Shown piece by piece: positions 6,938-8,815 of a stretch of DNA of 8,815 nucleotides. A program made the position numbers and the translations under genes. The stretch is from Candidatus Rhabdochlamydia sp. (lineage in GTDB: Bacteria > Chlamydiota > Chlamydiia > Chlamydiales > Rhabdochlamydiaceae). The stretch covers positions 1 to 8,815 of the forward strand of contig JASHWX010000169.1 in the NCBI GenBank assembly GCA_030043815.1. Direction: 5' to 3'. The notes under the pieces are model-generated. The model was not told the DNA's origin. It did no database searches and was given only the letters and a program-made list of their open reading frames with translations. The stretch's first letter is position 1, and the number at the start of each line of letters is the position of its first letter.

Positions 6938-7080
6938 ATATTACCGGCAGGGATGAACGCAAAGACGCAGAGCCGCAAAGGCGCAGAGATTTTATAGTCA
7001 GTTTTCAATTTTTCCGCGTCTTCGCGGCTCTGTGTCTTTGCGTTAATCTCATCCGTTGTACTCTTGTAGTCTTTAAACAT
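6928..7080 (-). CDS. Possible 50-residue leader ORF running through the inverted repeat
   Basis: An ATG at 7080-7078 opens a frame of 50 codons that ends with TAA at 6930-6928. It begins 9 bases after the carB stop and ends 10 bases inside the GT9 gene. AGGA sits four bases before the ATG, which is a plausible ribosome site. The peptide includes INAKTQSREDAEKL and, near its end, APLRLCVFAF. These are simply the translation of the two arms of the repeat, a type of peptide I recall from many doubtful hypothetical proteins. It therefore probably has no conserved protein function. Its translation could still carry ribosomes through the hairpin to the GT9 start, which has no good ribosome site of its own. 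No signal peptide or domain is seen. Confidence 0.25.
   Translation of the reverse strand: MFKDYKSTTDEINAKTQSREDAEKLKTDYKISAPLRLCVFAFIPAGNICN
6951..7054. repeat. Imperfect inverted repeat built of CGCARAGN octamers, between carB and the GT9 gene
   Basis: Two 33-base arms, 6956-6988 and the reverse complement of 7012-7044, match at 28 of 33 positions. All five differences are transitions. The arms flank a 23-base AT-rich loop (6989-7011). The left arm is four octamers in a row: CGCAAAGA (6958), CGCAGAGC (6966), CGCAAAGG (6974) and CGCAGAGA (6982). Outside the arms both ends carry GGATGA (6951-6956 and, in reverse complement, 7049-7054), but the right side has five extra bases (GATTA). The mRNA can form a long hairpin here. 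No T-run follows it on the minus strand, so it does not look like an intrinsic terminator. From memory, this CGCAAAGACGCAGAG family recurs as dispersed palindromes in many environmental bacterial genomes; I cannot verify that here. It may be a non-autonomous mobile or REP-like element, or an mRNA processing or stability site. Confidence 0.85.
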
Positions 7081-7089
7081 AAGATCCTA

Positions 7090-8815
7090 TCAAAATACAG
7101 CCTCGGTTTTGGTAGAAACATACTCTTTCCAAGAGAGAACCGGCAGCCGATCTTTATCGAGCTCGGCGAGGCATTGCAAAAAGATCTGCGCCGTCTGCAA
7201 ATTCGTAATGAGCGGGATGTGGTGGTCGATGCTCAAGCGGCGGATCGTAAAGCCGTCTGTCTTGTGATTGGCGCCGATGCCTCGAGGGATGTTGATGATC
7301 AGATCAACTTTGTGGCCCGCGATCAACGTCGTGACATTCGGCTCGATCTTTTCACTGGCCTTATAGACGCAGCGCGAAGCGATGCCGTGATGGCACAGAA
7401 AATCATTTGTGCCCTCTGTCGCGTAAATCTCCCAGCCTTGTTCTTCTAATTTCTGCAATTGTTCGAGAAGCTTGATTTTTTTATCTCCGCCGATGCTCAC
7501 CAGGATTCGTTTGCGGCGGATCGATTGTTCCGTAGCGAGCCAGGAGAGAAAGAACGCTTCGAGTAGATCGTGCCCAAGGCAGGCGACCTCGCCCGTCGAC
7601 GCCATCTCGACGTGGGCGACGGGATCGGCCCCTTTAAGGCGGTGATAGGAAAATTGCGGGGTTTTAACGCCGACGTAGTCAAGCTCGAGCGTCTCATAGG
7701 GCGCTGGAGCAAATTGGCCCAAAATCACGCGGATGGCGATGTCGATGAAATGGTGATGGGTGACTTTGCTGACAAAGGGAAATGAGCGCGAGGCGCGGAC
7801 GTTGCATTCGATGACTTGGATCGCATTGTTTTTGGCGATGAATTGGATGTTGAACGGCCCAGTGATTTTCAGCGCCTTGACGATGTCGCGCGTGATCTTT
7901 TTCGTCCGGCGGATTGTCTCGAGGTAGAGGCGCTGCGGCGGGAGGACGACCGTGGCATCGCCTGAATGGACGCCGGCATTTTCAATGTGCTCGGTGATCG
8001 CCTCGATCACGATGCGGCCGTCGGCTGCAACCCCGTCGACTTCCAATTCTTTGGCCTCTGTGATGAACTGAGACATCACGACAGGGTAATCGGGCGAAAT
8101 GCGCGCGGCCTCTTCGAGGAAGCGCTCGAGCTCTTCATCGGAAGAAACGATGTTCATCGCTGCGCCCGACAGCACGTAGGAAGGGCGAATGAGCAGAGGA
8201 TAGCCTTTTTTGGCTGCAAATTTTTTCGCGCTTTCCAAACTCGTGACGGTCTGCCAGGCGGGCTGGTCCACGCCGAGTTTGCCTAGCAATGATGAGAATT
8301 TTTGCCTGTTTTCGGCAGTGTCGATCGAAGCGGCAGAAGTGCCGAGGAGCGGATAGCCGCATTTGTGCAGGGGCATGGCAAGGTTGTTGGCGATCTGCCC
8401 GCCCACAAAGACGATGATCCCTTTGGGGTGCTCGAAATCGGCGATGTCTTGGACGCGCTCGAGCGTCAATTCTTCAAAGTAAAGGCGGCTGGACTCGTCG
8501 TAATCGGTCGAGACGGTCTCAGGATTGGAATTGATGATGATCGTCTCTTCTTGATGTTTCTTTAGCGAGCGGCAAGTATTGACAGCGCACCAATCGAACT
8601 CGACGGAAGATCCAATGCAATAAGGGCCTGAGCCCAGGACGATGACAGGAGGTTTTGGCGAAGGGACGACATCGTGGACGTTGCCTTGATAGGTTAAATA
8701 GAGATAATTGGTCTTCGCATCGAATTCTCCAGCTAAGGTATCAATCTGCTTGATGTAAGGGACAATGCCGTGTTTGATGCGCAGCTGCCTGATTTTTTGC
8801 GCATCGCCTTTTGTG
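7090..8815 (-). CDS. carB: Carbamoyl-phosphate synthase large subunit, C-terminal 574 residues (5' end outside window)
   Basis: This subunit makes carbamoyl phosphate from ammonia (channelled from glutamine by CarA), bicarbonate and two ATP, the first step of pyrimidine and arginine synthesis in the cytoplasm. The frame is open to the right edge (first whole codon at 8814) and stops with TGA at 7092-7090. A start drawn at the TTG at 8469 would be false, because 115 upstream codons also match CarB. Visible in order (fragment numbering): end of the oligomerisation domain (IKQIDTLAGEF, 22-31), a second pre-ATP-grasp domain (GSGPYCIGSSVEFDWCAV, 61-78; NPETVSTDYD, 97-106), an ATP-grasp domain (RPSYVLSGAAMN, 210-221; EHIENAGVHSGDA, 275-287; ECNVRASRSFPFVSK, 336-350) and a C-terminal MGS-like allosteric domain (about 430-574, with YATEGTNDF and DLIINIPRG). 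The fragment is a little over half of the usual roughly 1070 residues. The forms GSSVEFDWCAV and ECNVRASRSFPFVSK are closer to remembered eukaryotic CAD/CPS1 than to E. coli CarB. The family call is secure; the subtype is inference. Confidence 0.97.
   Translation of the reverse strand, partial: TKGDAQKIRQLRIKHGIVPYIKQIDTLAGEFDAKTNYLYLTYQGNVHDVVPSPKPPVIVLGSGPYCIGSSVEFDWCAVNTCRSLKKHQEETIIINSNPETVSTDYDESSRLYFEELTLERVQDIADFEHPKGIIVFVGGQIANNLAMPLHKCGYPLLGTSAASIDTAENRQKFSSLLGKLGVDQPAWQTVTSLESAKKFAAKKGYPLLIRPSYVLSGAAMNIVSSDEELERFLEEAARISPDYPVVMSQFITEAKELEVDGVAADGRIVIEAITEHIENAGVHSGDATVVLPPQRLYLETIRRTKKITRDIVKALKITGPFNIQFIAKNNAIQVIECNVRASRSFPFVSKVTHHHFIDIAIRVILGQFAPAPYETLELDYVGVKTPQFSYHRLKGADPVAHVEMASTGEVACLGHDLLEAFFLSWLATEQSIRRKRILVSIGGDKKIKLLEQLQKLEEQGWEIYATEGTNDFLCHHGIASRCVYKASEKIEPNVTTLIAGHKVDLIINIPRGIGANHKTDGFTIRRLSIDHHIPLITNLQTAQIFLQCLAELDKDRLPVLSWKEYVSTKTEAVF

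Noticed and set aside
6956..7044. CRISPR array or tandem repeat locus, because of the repeated CGCARAGN units.
   Set aside because: Units are contiguous octamers in an inverted, not spaced direct, arrangement. There are no spacers and no cas genes.
6951..7054. Intrinsic terminator between carB and the GT9 gene.
   Set aside because: The hairpin is long and imperfect with a 23-base loop, and neither strand has a T-run directly after it.
6938..7089. A promoter for the GT9-pyr genes inside the gap (TTGAAA near 7005 and TATAAA near 6993, minus strand).
   Set aside because: The two boxes are only about six bases apart. No other pair has 16-18 base spacing.

Overview
The window is one continuous minus-strand gene cluster (reading right to left). 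It carries almost the whole de novo pathway from carbamoyl phosphate to UMP, with two sugar-transferase genes built into it. In transcription order it holds: the C-terminal 574 residues of carB (cut by the right edge), a short gap filled by an inverted repeat, a GT9 heptosyltransferase-like gene, pyrB, pyrI, pyrC, pyrD, pyrE, pyrF and a GT2 glycosyltransferase that ends 13 bases from the left edge. No tRNA, rRNA, CRISPR, insertion sequence or phage gene was seen. Long plus-strand open frames are antisense shadows of these genes. No stretch over 300 bases lacks a gene; the only gap is 152 bases (6938-7089).

The layout is very tight. From the GT9 gene onward every junction is an overlap or a direct abutment: ATGA overlaps at GT9/pyrB, pyrI/pyrC and pyrD/pyrE; TAAATG at pyrB/pyrI; 14-base overlaps at pyrC/pyrD and pyrE/pyrF; 8 bases at pyrF/GT2. 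This implies one polycistronic mRNA with coupled translation. The order follows the reaction order exactly: carbamoyl phosphate (carB), carbamoyl aspartate (pyrB with regulator pyrI), dihydroorotate (pyrC), orotate (pyrD), OMP (pyrE), UMP (pyrF). The promoter and carA, if linked, must lie to the right of the window.

The enzymes look mosaic. PyrB and PyrI are the two-subunit type known from E. coli. CarB, PyrE and PyrF carry motifs that I associate from memory with eukaryotic CAD/CPS and UMP synthase, and PyrE plus PyrF read like the two halves of UMP synthase encoded as overlapping genes. PyrD has a class 1-like catalytic Cys but an odd C-terminal FMN-binding segment.

The organism is a bacterium with overlapping operon genes and Shine-Dalgarno sites. 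The GT9 enzyme suggests a Gram-negative envelope with LPS. An environmental chlamydia (some of which, such as Waddlia, I recall as having de novo pyrimidine synthesis) or another lineage with eukaryote-like genes is possible, but the sequence alone does not settle it. The two glycosyltransferases may be linked to the pathway because UMP feeds nucleotide-sugar supply, or may simply share a promoter.
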